Assembly (NCBI GenBank): GCA_001839685.1
Contig: MLAK01000718.1
Coordinates: 1-54,004, forward strand
DNA from: Tritrichomonas foetus
Taxonomy: Eukaryota; Parabasalia; Tritrichomonadida; Tritrichomonadidae
Direction: 5' to 3'
Length of the DNA: 54,004 nt
In this document: positions 9,433 through 19,158 of the stretch, in pieces
Numbering within the stretch: the stretch's first letter is position 1
Layout: every line of letters starts with the position of its first letter
Translations under genes and position numbers: made by a program
The notes under the pieces: model-generated
What the model saw: only the letters and a program-made list of their open reading frames with translations
Databases searched by the model: none
Told to the model about the DNA's origin: nothing

Positions 9433-12400
9433 ATGGCAGAAGTCATGCCCTCCTTCCTGAACCAAAAGCAAACAGAAATTCCCAAATTTCCAGAATCTTT
9501 CCACTTTTTTTCATACATGTGTAGCCATCCTTCATCTTTTCTTTCATTTGTTCGAATATTCCATATTTTTTTAATGGCTCAATTTTATATGGCGAGTTTT
9601 ACTCCAATTATAAATAAAATACGAAGTGAACAATTAGATGAAACTATTCTAAGTAACATTTTTTCAATTTTGGTCCATTTCACTCCATTTGAAAAATTTC
9701 GAAGCATTCGAAGTGGTGAGTATGATAATATAATTATATTACTTTCAATAATATTGATTGTATATTTCTTTATTGTTTATGTCCATTACCGATCGTTTTT
9801 ATCAACGGTTTCTTTTTTTCAATTTTTCAAACATTCCAGGATTTTCGTTTTGATGCCAGTTCCAACAATTTTCATCTTACCAATATGTACATCAATTGCT
9901 CAAAATATTGGTAATGAAACATATCTCGAAAATCGAATTCATATTCAATATATTGATTTTATAGTTTTAGTTTTAATTTTAATTTCCATTATTTCATTCA
10001 CTTTATGGATTAGACCGCTTTATTACTATACTCCAATCTTCCTAGAATCAAGCATTCCATCTCGATTAATTCCTGATGATCATTTTATTAATTTTTTGTT
10101 AGCAAAGAATTTCGTTATTTTTCTCTCACTTTTATTGAGTTCAAAACTGGCTTCCATTTTTTTCACAATTTTTTCTTGTTTTCTTAATACTTTACTTTAT
10201 GTTGATATTTTTAAAGTTCCATTTATTTCACCTTTTGATTCTGCAGTTGCAATGTCAGGATTGTTCGTCAATACTATTTCTACAATCTTTTCATGTATTT
10301 CGATTTATTTTCCAATTGTGTTTGAATATCAAGATATCTTTTTCTATTCATCAATTCCTTTCTTTATAATTATTAGTTTAATTTCTTATTTTGTTCGAAA
10401 TAAAATTGAATTGAAAGATCCATTATGCAAATGTCAACAAAGTGTTTGGAAAAGCACAGTTGATAAAGAAAATATTGATGAATTAGAAGCCGAATATGTA
10501 AAATATGGAAACATTAATGATCTATTGGCTTCTATATATTGTAAACTTATACTTAAAGAAAATGACATAAAAACATTAAAACAAATCCTGAATTTAATGA
10601 AAGGAAATACTTTTTCATGGCCAATAAAATTTGTTTTATTTGAATTTTATAAGCAATGCAATCAAGACAAGTTTTCAATCGATAATGACCCACAAATAAC
10701 AGAAATAAAAAATGAAATTTTTGCTTATCAAGACAAAATTGATTTGTTTTGGTCAAATATTATTAAAGGTACGCTTTTAGAAGCATCTCAAGTAAATATT
10801 TTACTAAAAAAGGAACAAGAACAAATCAGGAAAAAATATTGGAAATTAATTAGAATTTATTCCCAAAATGTAGATTTGAATTCTTTAGGCTCAAAATATC
10901 TTTTTCTCAAAAATAATGATATTAATAATGAAATTGATTTAATTTCTCGGTATAAAATGTTTTGCTCAACGAAAAATATTGTTGATACAATGTATTATCC
11001 AACTGGAAGTACAACAGAATCATCTTATGAAACAGAAACTGATCAACAAAAAAAGAAAGTATCTCAGAATATTTATCGATATGCAATTAATCAAAATTTA
11101 CCATTCATTGATTATGTTTTTTTAATTTTGTCAATCATTTTATTATTGATTTCTTTCATGCTTGTATCAATTCCATTCCAAAGATTGATTCAAAGGGCAA
11201 GTCAATTCAAAAATTTGCCAGAATCCATTGGAAAAGAAGTTTCTATTGGTGCTGATTGGGGTGTTTTGGATTATTCTTTAAGTCATGCAATTAGTTGTAC
11301 TAAGTATGTAGATGCTGATCATGATGATATAATGGATTTAATTAATGGCCATCATAAGCCAGAACATTTATCACATGTAACCATTGGACACACGGTTCGA
11401 TTAATTGATCAAATTGCTATTAACTTAATGAAAAACACAGTTCAATTTCCTAATGATATTCGGACAATTGCTGCACAAGATATTCTTGATTATTTGGAAC
11501 AAATTTGGCTTAAGCCAACAGTTGCTCTCTACCCACATTCTTCATTGATACCTTTAAGACAATTCCGTATTGATACAATTTCTATGATAAATGGGTATTG
11601 TGGAATTGTTATTAAAAATTTTGATGGAACCGTTCATCCTTGTCAAAACCCATCTGTTAAAGAAGTGAAAATGATTGAAAGAGATTTTTATGCGAATTCT
11701 TATACAATGAAAGAAATTATTATGTTATGTATGGATAGTTCAAATCAATACGTCCAAAAATTATTAGATATCAATTTAACTAATCATGATTTCAAATTTA
11801 TTGCGATTTATTTTCTTCCTTTTATATTAACTATTTTCATTTCAACATTTTTGTACTTTGCTTCATTTTATGGAGAATATTCATTAGTGAAGAAATATTT
11901 TCGGCCCAGTTCACATCCAAATGAAAATATTCAAGTTGATTTTTGTCAAGCAAATGAAAAATTTAAGCTTACGCACCAATACTTTACATTTTCGTCATTC
12001 TTAATTTTTATGTTCATATTTACATTTCTTCAAATGTATTTATTGCTTAATTATACAAATGGTGCCTATCGAAATGTAATGAACTATTGTATATTCTTAA
12101 GTAATCTTGGAAATTATTCACTCAACAGTATTACTATGCTGACAGGCTTTATACGCAGGATTCAATATCCAAAAAATATTAGTTTACATCGAAATTTGCC
12201 TCGTTATTATAAAGGTATGGAATTAACGCTTGATCACGTTTATACTTCTATGATTGATATATCGCATACAAAGTCATTGAAATTTTTATTTGATGAATAT
12301 TGTGATTATCACAGATTCAATTCTTTTCATGACTCTATTTCTTGTTGGTCAATTCTTAGAGTAATGGATTTGATGAATTATTGGTCCAATATTCATGTAT

Positions 12401-12984
12401 TAGACACCAGTTCATTCTGTTTCGATCAAATTCAACATTTAATTGTTTCTCATGGTTTGCCTGAAATTCGACGTGCAATAACAAATACTGCTAGAATTGC
12501 AACTTTGGAAATCACCAAAGTTGGCTTTTATGCATTTTTAGAAATTTTGTTTTTGGCATTTATTGGATCGTTTGTTATTATTGTTATTGTTATTTATTTC
12601 TTAGATATAAATGGGAGGTATGCACATATTGTTTCTTATTTATATTTTCTAAATCCTGCTTATGTTACGAAAAATCGATGCTTCATAGACTTTTTAGTAA
12701 ATTTAGATTCAAAGCAAACTCAGGAAAAATATTCACAATCTTATTTGAAAATTTTTAATTCCACTAATATTTCACTTCTTATATTAGATCGAAATTTAAA
12801 TATTTTGGTTGGAACTGCATCTTTCTTTAAGGATTTTGGATATCAACAACAACAATTGTGTGGGCAAAGCATTGACATTATAATTCCACGTCATTTTCAA
12901 GAAAGTAACAATAATGAAAAGTTTTATACGAATTTGAATAAAATTATCAATAAAAACTCTTATATTAAAAAATATTCTAAATGA
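9433..12984 (+). CDS. Cyclase-family multipass membrane protein, N-terminal part up to an in-frame TGA
   Basis: The open frame begins with TTG TTG GAG CCG, and the first ATG is at 9433 (1183 aa to the TGA at 12982-12984). The architecture parallels the 484-5106 gene. It has eight or so hydrophobic segments in the first third and a soluble helical stretch. Then come spans near residues 560-580, 795-815 and 855-875 and a strong one near 1035-1055. A PAS-like domain begins near residue 1100 and is cut halfway by the TGA. The frame stays open after the stop to 14010, giving 1524 sense codons in total, almost the length of the intact paralogue (1540). I therefore read 9433-14010 as one gene interrupted by a nonsense mutation, a sequencing error or a recoded stop. 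No GTAYGT-type intron start is visible there. Confidence 0.8.
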   Translation: MAEVMPSFLNQKQTEIPKFPESFHFFSYMCSHPSSFLSFVRIFHIFLMAQFYMASFTPIINKIRSEQLDETILSNIFSILVHFTPFEKFRSIRSGEYDNIIILLSIILIVYFFIVYVHYRSFLSTVSFFQFFKHSRIFVLMPVPTIFILPICTSIAQNIGNETYLENRIHIQYIDFIVLVLILISIISFTLWIRPLYYYTPIFLESSIPSRLIPDDHFINFLLAKNFVIFLSLLLSSKLASIFFTIFSCFLNTLLYVDIFKVPFISPFDSAVAMSGLFVNTISTIFSCISIYFPIVFEYQDIFFYSSIPFFIIISLISYFVRNKIELKDPLCKCQQSVWKSTVDKENIDELEAEYVKYGNINDLLASIYCKLILKENDIKTLKQILNLMKGNTFSWPIKFVLFEFYKQCNQDKFSIDNDPQITEIKNEIFAYQDKIDLFWSNIIKGTLLEASQVNILLKKEQEQIRKKYWKLIRIYSQNVDLNSLGSKYLFLKNNDINNEIDLISRYKMFCSTKNIVDTMYYPTGSTTESSYETETDQQKKKVSQNIYRYAINQNLPFIDYVFLILSIILLLISFMLVSIPFQRLIQRASQFKNLPESIGKEVSIGADWGVLDYSLSHAISCTKYVDADHDDIMDLINGHHKPEHLSHVTIGHTVRLIDQIAINLMKNTVQFPNDIRTIAAQDILDYLEQIWLKPTVALYPHSSLIPLRQFRIDTISMINGYCGIVIKNFDGTVHPCQNPSVKEVKMIERDFYANSYTMKEIIMLCMDSSNQYVQKLLDINLTNHDFKFIAIYFLPFILTIFISTFLYFASFYGEYSLVKKYFRPSSHPNENIQVDFCQANEKFKLTHQYFTFSSFLIFMFIFTFLQMYLLLNYTNGAYRNVMNYCIFLSNLGNYSLNSITMLTGFIRRIQYPKNISLHRNLPRYYKGMELTLDHVYTSMIDISHTKSLKFLFDEYCDYHRFNSFHDSISCWSILRVMDLMNYWSNIHVLDTSSFCFDQIQHLIVSHGLPEIRRAITNTARIATLEITKVGFYAFLEILFLAFIGSFVIIVIVIYFLDINGRYAHIVSYLYFLNPAYVTKNRCFIDFLVNLDSKQTQEKYSQSYLKIFNSTNISLLILDRNLNILVGTASFFKDFGYQQQQLCGQSIDIIIPRHFQESNNNEKFYTNLNKIINKNSYIKKYSK

Positions 12985-14010
12985 GTCATTGGTAGATGCA
13001 ACGATAATTCTCAAATTCATCTGATTGCAAATGTAGAAACAGTAGCAATTCATAACAAACGATATTTTGTGATTGAATTCAAATCAATGTCAGATGAACT
13101 CAGTTTTGAAGATTTAATAATTAGTCACAATGAACTCTATAATGAATTTTATATCACATCTATGCCCGTTTCTGTTTTTGGTGTAAATTTCATAAAAACA
13201 CCAAAAATTTGCTCTTTTAAAGATTCTGTTGCTTTATATTTAATTACTGATTTTATTGAAGAGGAATATCGTCATTATGAAGATTTTAACCAATTTAAAG
13301 CAATTCAAACTTTATCTGTTCCTTTGTTTTGTGGTGATTTTAATTCATTAGTTATTAGTAGTACATGCACACATTTATTAATTATATTCTTTACAAATAA
13401 TGATGACAATAGTCATATTACTAACGCCATCGATTTTGGTTCAAAGTTCTGGGATGTTAATCCTTATAATAAAACAGGTGCAATGTTTTCATGTGGACCA
13501 ATGAAAGCAATATTATATCCCCCACCAATTTTGGAAAAAGGTGAAAGTAATGAAAGTCACACCCCATCTGTCAATTCCAAATTTTTTGAAGAAACATCAA
13601 ATACAAATGAACCATCAGAAAACGATAGTCTAGGAAAGGATAAAAATAATGAAAATGATAAAAATAATGGGCACTATAGGAGTTTTGGATTCGATGATAA
13701 ATTTAAATCACCATCAATGACAGTTGAACCACTTGTCAAGAATTTGCAATACTTACCGAAAATTGCGAAATTAATGAAAACTAATTCTTTGATAGTTTCA
13801 ACACAATTTCTTTCATGTTTGTCTGATTATGAAGCTTACGATTTACCAAATGATTTTGGACTTGATCTTTCCATTATTTCATTGGAAGATTCACCAATTA
13901 GTCAAATTAATGAAGATGTACAAAATCAAATTTATGACACTGCTCTTCCTGATGATTATTTCAATGATGATCAAAACATTTTAGTAGACGATGAAGAATT
14001 CCAGCTATAA
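12985..14010 (+). pseudogene. Downstream half of the interrupted cyclase-like gene (rest of PAS plus degenerate cyclase fold)
   Basis: This stretch is in the same frame as 9433-12984 and open from the codon after the TGA to a TAA at 14008-14010. A separate gene would have its first ATG at 13087, inside the PAS domain, which argues for one broken gene. Residues just after the stop complete the PAS beta strands. The rest keeps the outline of a class III cyclase domain (hydrophobic VALYLITDF where FxDIxxFT belongs, then FSCGPMKAIL where a GxxxGP strand belongs). The metal Asp pair, the purine-selecting Lys and the NxxxR motif cannot be found. An acidic, Asn-rich insert of about 60 residues replaces the loop before the last third. 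It is either a non-catalytic paralogue or a decaying pseudogene. Confidence 0.65.
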
Positions 14011-14100
14011 TTCTATAATACGTATTTTATGAACAAGCCACGTCATTCTTAATATACACACATGTATGTTCATATTATATATAAATTAATCAAAGAAAAG

Positions 14101-14121
14101 AAAAAAAAAAAAAAAAAAAAA
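14101..14121. repeat. Poly(A) tract
   Basis: An uninterrupted run of 21 A lies in the 300-bp intergenic space between the two convergent genes. It is probably a simple slippage repeat. The rest of 14011-14311 holds nothing recognisable. Confidence 0.7.
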
Positions 14122-14311
14122 TTACTTGATTAAGTTCAGAATAACTTATTTTGTTTGTATTAAAATATTATCTTTTCGAATTATTTTCATTTTGCTTCTC
14201 GTTGTTTATTTATTTTCATTTCTAACTATCACATGGGTTCATATCTTTAATAAGATAAAATCATGAAATGATAGAATAAAACAGCTTTATTTATTATAAC
14301 ACGTACAAAAC

Positions 14312-15490
14312 TCATTCAGCATTCATTGATGACTCAATTTGGAAAGGATCCTTTCCAAATACAATGAAGTGAAGGCCATGATGAACATATGCTTTCACAA
14401 GCTTCATTTCAATCAAAGTTGAAACGATTGATTCAGCCTCATCAATTGTATAATTTTTTTCTTTGTTATCTTCTGTTTTGCTACTTAATTTAAGAGCTTC
14501 GAGAAATGCCTCGACTGGAATTTTGTTAGAGTTATAAGTTTTGTGTACGATTCGTAATATTTGGTAATAAACTAATTTTCTTGCAGCAGCCATTAAATGA
14601 TACAAGCCAAGTTTTAATAGAATTACTTGGTTACGCTGAATTGCCTGGTCGAATTTACTTATCAATCCAAGAGCTATCGCTATAGCAAAATCTGTAAAAA
14701 TACCATCTAATCCATAAAATTCAATTAAACCATTTTTCGTAGTTGGTAATTGACCATAAAAAAGTTGAACTGGAATCAAATATAATAAAATAAGACATCT
14801 GTTACTCTTCAATGAAAGTGGACAAGTATTATATGCAGCCAATAAATCAGAATGTGCTTCACTTATTTTCATTTGAATAGCATATAATCTTCCTCTATTG
14901 AATCGAAATGTACAAACTTCACTTGGTGAATAATAATCAAAATTAATTGCATCGTTAACGGTTTTCAATAAATTGTTAGCTTGTTTGATGTTATTTTTCT
15001 GAAAATAAACGGCCATCAATTCATTCACGACTGTCAAAAGTGAACTTCCTCCATTAACATTATTTCTGGTCGTTAAAGCTAACCTTAACAATTTTTGCAT
15101 TTGATTCACACTTTCATTATAATCAACATATGTCGCGTAATATCGAAGAGTTTTTGCAATCGACTTCACGCAAGGAACACCTAAATTACTAACTAGCGAT
15201 TTGAAATCACGGATGAGAGGGCTCGATGCCTGATTGTAGAGACTAAATCCAATATTTTCATCATCTGCTAAAGGAACTTCAAATAGAAACGAAAAAGCTT
15301 CCATCCAAAGATCATGTCCAAGCGCTCTAGAAATTCCTTCATTAACAAGTCTTTGGCAGGCCTCCCTCCTCTCTTTGAGATATTGGATATCGAAAAAGCG
15401 AGCGATTACATCACCTCTTTGTTCAATTATTGCTTTTTTGAGCTCATTTGAAACCTTTTGGGTATCTGAGATCTGTCTTCTTGCGTTCAT
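14312..15490 (-). CDS. PCI-domain protein of the PCID2/Thp1 (TREX-2) family
   Basis: This 392-aa protein has an ATG at 15490. The C-terminal half matches the Thp1/PCID2 PCI domain: ILLYLIPVQLFYGQLPT, then the FxDAIxxG-like helix IFTDFAIAIALG, a long helix with RNQVILLKLGLYHLM and a winged-helix end with hydrophobic strands. The N-terminal half is helical and TPR-like. In other eukaryotes this protein works in the TREX-2 complex, coupling transcription to mRNA export at the nuclear pore. A variant AAAAAGTT motif lies 88 bp upstream on the same strand. Other PCI proteins (proteasome lid, COP9) are possible but fit the LIPV...GQLPT signature less well. Confidence 0.8.
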   Translation of the reverse strand: MNARRQISDTQKVSNELKKAIIEQRGDVIARFFDIQYLKERREACQRLVNEGISRALGHDLWMEAFSFLFEVPLADDENIGFSLYNQASSPLIRDFKSLVSNLGVPCVKSIAKTLRYYATYVDYNESVNQMQKLLRLALTTRNNVNGGSSLLTVVNELMAVYFQKNNIKQANNLLKTVNDAINFDYYSPSEVCTFRFNRGRLYAIQMKISEAHSDLLAAYNTCPLSLKSNRCLILLYLIPVQLFYGQLPTTKNGLIEFYGLDGIFTDFAIAIALGLISKFDQAIQRNQVILLKLGLYHLMAAARKLVYYQILRIVHKTYNSNKIPVEAFLEALKLSSKTEDNKEKNYTIDEAESIVSTLIEMKLVKAYVHHGLHFIVFGKDPFQIESSMNAE

Positions 15491-15577
15491 GAGAAAAAAT
15501 ACAAATGATGAAAATGAATTATAGAATTTCTGACATTTTTCACCTTTATTGAATGGTCAATTTTTAGGATTATAGCT

Positions 15578-15586
15578 AACTTTTTA
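15578..15586 (-). promoter_or_regulatory. TAAAAAGTT upstream motif
   Basis: Read on the minus strand it is TAAAAAGTT followed by AGC, 88 bp upstream of the ATG at 15490. It has the same orientation as at other genes. Confidence 0.35.
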
Positions 15587-15633
15587 AGATGTTATGTGGT
15601 CATCATATGGACATTTATCTTTTGAAAATATCA

Positions 15634-15909
15634 TCATGTTTTTTTATGAATGTCAAAATTTGACATTTTGGGTTTGAGCTCATGCTTGAAGCTATTATAA
15701 ATAACTCTTGATAACTGTACTAATTCTTCAAAACTATTTGGATTTTTGCGTTTGATTAGCTCAATTCCATCACAATTTTTTAATGCTTCTTCCTTTTTCA
15801 TTCTTCTTTTGATTTTATATTGTGGATCTATAAACTTTATTATTTTATTTGGATTGATTGAAGAAATATCATAAAATCCAATAAAACGACCTATTCTAGT
15901 CTCGTTCAT
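15634..15909 (-). CDS. Small hypothetical protein
   Basis: This 91-aa frame opens at an ATG preceded by an A/T-rich leader and sits just upstream of the PCI gene on the same strand. The sequence is basic and soluble, with no membrane segment and balanced composition (Ile, Lys, Asn, Phe, Arg). That looks more like real protein than the neighbouring noise, but no family is recognised. It could be a gene remnant. Confidence 0.35.
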   Translation of the reverse strand: MNETRIGRFIGFYDISSINPNKIIKFIDPQYKIKRRMKKEEALKNCDGIELIKRKNPNSFEELVQLSRVIYNSFKHELKPKMSNFDIHKKT

Positions 15910-16553
15910 TTTGCAAAAAAAATAGGTGAAATCATGCTAGATTATGTCATCATGGCATAATATCTTTTTGAAATATAGCAAGCAGCTTTTCAGATATATT
16001 AAAATGTTTCCATGACAGATATTTCTAAAGAAAGGATGCCCATTTCAGACTCGTTGATTGTAGTTTTATTCAATTTGAATTGGCGGCATTCTGGCAAAAA
16101 AGCATCAATTAATCTGGTTAATGATATCTGACGGCAGTTAATACTTAGTATTTGTACCAATCGCATCTGAACAAACTATTAAATTAACAACTATTTATCA
16201 TGAATAATATCTTTTGATATAAAGCCAAAAATAAATAATAATAATTAAAAAGAGAGAGAGAGAGAGAGAGAGAAGAATGAGAAAAAGAGTTACATAGATA
16301 TGGGGGAAAATGAAAAGAAATCAAGACATATTAAGCCATTGAACTGAAAATAAAAATTAAAAAACTAAATCAATCATACATATATAAAAAATGAAGATAA
16401 ATCACATCAACTAAATTTATTGTAAAGATAATAATAAAACCCCAAATGGATGAAAGAAAGAAAAGAAAAAGAAATCTCTCTCAGAGGAAAGAAAATAATA
16501 AGAATAAAGGAAAAGAAATGTTTGTAAAAGAGTGGTTGCGTTCTGTCAAACTT
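15910..16553. other. Intergenic region with AG microsatellite
   Basis: No gene is seen. An (AG)n tract runs from 16251 to about 16273. The purine-rich plus strand continues to 16520 (GAAAGAAAAG-like), so the 3' flank of the phosphofructokinase-like gene is pyrimidine-rich when read in its own direction. Confidence 0.5.
16251..16273. repeat. (AG)n microsatellite
   Basis: About eleven AG units occur in a row, in the 3' flank of the phosphofructokinase-like gene. Confidence 0.8.
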
Positions 16554-17540
16554 TTAAAAAATATTTGTGAGGCTGAAAAGGTTCATGAGGTTGTTCATTG
16601 GTTTCACTTTTCCGAGGGCCTCTGACATTGGTACTAACACAACTTCATTTCCTTTGAGTGCGACGAACTCATTGTTTCTTCCTTCGAGGAGAGCCATTGT
16701 AGCGGCATGTCCAAACTTTGTTCCAAGGATTCTATCATATGCTGATGGCTGTCCACCTCTCTGAAGGTGACCAAGAATTGTTTCTCTAACTTTCAAGTCG
16801 CTTTCTCCCATTTTCTCGGAAAGGTAGTTACTGAGTGTCTTGATTCCTGGCTTCCATCCACGCGAGATGAGGCAGATGCACTGCGTCTTGGATTTCCTTG
16901 ATGTCGAATCTTGGATTTGCTGGGCAAGCTTTTCAAGGTCACCTGGGCTTGTGCATGGATTTTCTGGCACGCAGACGAATTCGGCACCAGAAACGATAGC
17001 AGCCCTCATTGCGAGTAATCCAGATTCACGGCCAACGACTTCGACGAGGAAGGAGCGGTTTCGGGATGAGTCGCAGCTGCGGATGTGATCAACGCAATTC
17101 ATGATGGTGTTGACGGCTGTATCGACACCGAGACAGATATCTGTTCCATTGACATCATCTTGGACCGTTGATGGAATTCCGATAACTGCTTTGCCGTTTT
17201 CTATGAATTGAGTTGAAGCTGCGAGTGTTCCACCACCTCCAATCACGATCAAACCTTCGATTGACTTTTTATTGAGATTCGCGAGGCATTGGGAGAGCTG
17301 TTGGTGGCTGTTTATAACTGTGGACTTGGAGGAGCCAAGGAAGGACCCTGGTTTGCCGATAATACCTGAAACTTTTCTGCTATTGAGTTTGACGAAATGA
17401 TCTTCAATAAGACCTCTGAAGCCCCACTGGACACCATAAACTTCGCATCCTTTGGCAACTGCGGTTCTTGTGATGGACCGAATGGCGCTATTGATTCCTG
17501 GGTTATCAGTTCCTGCGGAAAGTACTGCAATTCGCTTCAT
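16554..17540 (-). CDS. Short bacterial-type 6-phosphofructokinase-like protein with altered active site
   Basis: This 328-aa protein has an ATG at 17540 and the length of bacterial ATP-PFK, and it aligns without gaps through the E. coli PfkA active-site numbering. The fold and sugar-phosphate site are kept: R162, the G170-R171 pair, VPE at 191-193, and the LGHLQRGGQP segment with YDRILG. Catalytic positions are changed: residue 11 is Thr not Gly, residue 103 is Gly (GGGGT instead of GGDG), and residue 127 is Gln (TVQDD instead of TIDND), while D129 remains. In T. vaginalis, short ATP-type PFK paralogues are, as I recall, hydrogenosomal with unclear function, while a longer PPi-PFK carries glycolysis. 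Codons look more GC-rich than those of neighbours, suggesting good expression. Kinase activity is doubtful. Confidence 0.85.
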   Translation of the reverse strand: MKRIAVLSAGTDNPGINSAIRSITRTAVAKGCEVYGVQWGFRGLIEDHFVKLNSRKVSGIIGKPGSFLGSSKSTVINSHQQLSQCLANLNKKSIEGLIVIGGGGTLAASTQFIENGKAVIGIPSTVQDDVNGTDICLGVDTAVNTIMNCVDHIRSCDSSRNRSFLVEVVGRESGLLAMRAAIVSGAEFVCVPENPCTSPGDLEKLAQQIQDSTSRKSKTQCICLISRGWKPGIKTLSNYLSEKMGESDLKVRETILGHLQRGGQPSAYDRILGTKFGHAATMALLEGRNNEFVALKGNEVVLVPMSEALGKVKPMNNLMNLFSLTNIF

Positions 17541-18000
17541 TTTTTATTTTTCAATACTGATCCATTCAAAAAAATTTGCAATTCACTACTTTACTAACAA
17601 CTATCGTTCAGGACTTTGGATTCTCAATTTCATGTTGTAAAGTTCACAATTTCTCGAAATATGATTGACTTTTACAATACTTTTATCAATTGCAAACTCA
17701 CAGAATTTTGAGATAAAAGATTTTCAGAATATTGTATTTGATGTGAGAGAAGGCGAATTGTATGTGAAGTGATATTCCACCAAATTTTGAATAAAAAAGG
17801 GTTGACGGAATTGATCGAATTTAACCAAAACCTGAAGAAAATAAAACAAAACATACTTGAGTATAGAGTTTATTAACTAAACTCGATAAAATAGTTCTAC
17901 AATGGAATTCTATTGAGCTCATCATCAATCATGTATCCTAAGATTGGATTATTCATATCACATTTCTTAAAATGAGAGCAAAAGTGACAGAGTGTTTTTA
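17541..18000. other. Intergenic region
   Basis: Nothing is recognised apart from an AACGAT (minus strand, about 17600), which resembles a promoter element described in T. vaginalis (from memory). It lies about 60 bp upstream of the phosphofructokinase-like ATG. Confidence 0.35.
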
Positions 18001-19158
18001 CTATTCTAGATCTTCTTCTTGAAACAAGGGAAAAGTAAATAAGTTATACATTTCATCATAAGCATCATCAAATGATTCATCAGCAAAAGTGTATTTGCTA
18101 ATTTCGGAGTCATTTGGCAGAAAACTTTCTTTTGAATTCAACTTTGAATCCTGATCATTGTTAATAGCTGAATCACTTCCATTTGAAGAAACATTTATAT
18201 CAGTTTTATTTCCGTCTTTTGGTGTTGTTTCATTACAGACAAATGAATCAAATACGAAAGAATTATTCTTCTCACCAATACAATTGAAATTACTATTTTC
18301 GAGTGTTTTCATGGAAATACCATTGGTGATATTGTTAAATTGATTCGATTCGGGAATTAAGGTATTTGCTCTATTATTGTTATCGAATTGATTCACCGAA
18401 ACATCAATTTCATCATGATTGTAACCTTCAATCGAATTAGAATTATTCACAATTAAACTATTATGTGAATTTATTGAAATTTGGTTATTGAAACTTGACA
18501 TATTCATCATGCCACTAAAGGTATAACTCATAGAATCACTGAGATTTGGATTCAGACAATTTAAATTTTGTGATGATGTCGAATACCTGTTCATATAATA
18601 GTTGTTCATATAATATTGATATTTCGACTTCATGGCAATATCATTTGTATTGACAATCATGTTATTATCCATAACAATACTGTTGTTTTTACTCATATAA
18701 TTATTGTTGAATTTTTCCATTTGAACATTTTGCATAGATAAATTTAAGGAAATTTGTTTCTTTGATGGTGTTGAAGATCCACTCAAAAGAAGCCATCTGT
18801 ATTTTATGCTATTTTTTGAACGATCAGGGAAGAATCTACTGATAGATTTCCATTTATTTCCATATTTGTTTTGTTTTATCATTAAAAGATGATCTTCATG
18901 ATGAGTCCAAGGTCTTTGAGAAATTATTGGATTGACATAATTAGTCCAACGCTCCCGACATTGACGAGGAGTTCGAGAAGGCATATGTTTTGCTACCTTA
19001 TCCCAAGCATGATCATCATATATCGATACAAGCTCTGCAAGTCTTTTGTCTTCAGCTTTGGTAAATTTTATCTTGCGTGAATTTGGTCCTGCCATTTTCT
19101 TAGGAGTATTTACATTAGGTTGAAATGTTTTTGATAGTTCATGGAGACCTGTTTGCAT
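18001..19158 (-). CDS. R2R3-type Myb DNA-binding protein
   Basis: The frame opens at a TTG (19338). The first ATG is 19158, and another at 19095 lies just before the Myb domain. I use 19158 (385 aa). Two Myb repeats occupy roughly residues 28-125. The first has KFTKAEDKRLAELV...W..VAKHMPSRTPRQCRERW, the second RPWTHHEDHLLMIKQNKYGNKWKSISRFFPDRSKNSIKYRW, with the usual spaced Trp residues (one aromatic substitution). The remaining two thirds is Asn/Ser-rich and disordered, ending in an acidic tail that could activate transcription. Trichomonads use many such Myb proteins that bind upstream elements of single genes. The target is unknown. Confidence 0.85.
   Translation of the reverse strand: MQTGLHELSKTFQPNVNTPKKMAGPNSRKIKFTKAEDKRLAELVSIYDDHAWDKVAKHMPSRTPRQCRERWTNYVNPIISQRPWTHHEDHLLMIKQNKYGNKWKSISRFFPDRSKNSIKYRWLLLSGSSTPSKKQISLNLSMQNVQMEKFNNNYMSKNNSIVMDNNMIVNTNDIAMKSKYQYYMNNYYMNRYSTSSQNLNCLNPNLSDSMSYTFSGMMNMSSFNNQISINSHNSLIVNNSNSIEGYNHDEIDVSVNQFDNNNRANTLIPESNQFNNITNGISMKTLENSNFNCIGEKNNSFVFDSFVCNETTPKDGNKTDINVSSNGSDSAINNDQDSKLNSKESFLPNDSEISKYTFADESFDDAYDEMYNLFTFPLFQEEDLE

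Noticed and set aside
12970..13090. Intron explaining the in-frame TGA
   Set aside because: No GTAYGT donor or ACTAAC-type acceptor is present, and the frame and PAS domain continue through the stop without need for splicing.
16793..17597. Overlapping frames on both strands within the phosphofructokinase-like gene
   Set aside because: They are shadows of the conserved enzyme reading frame.
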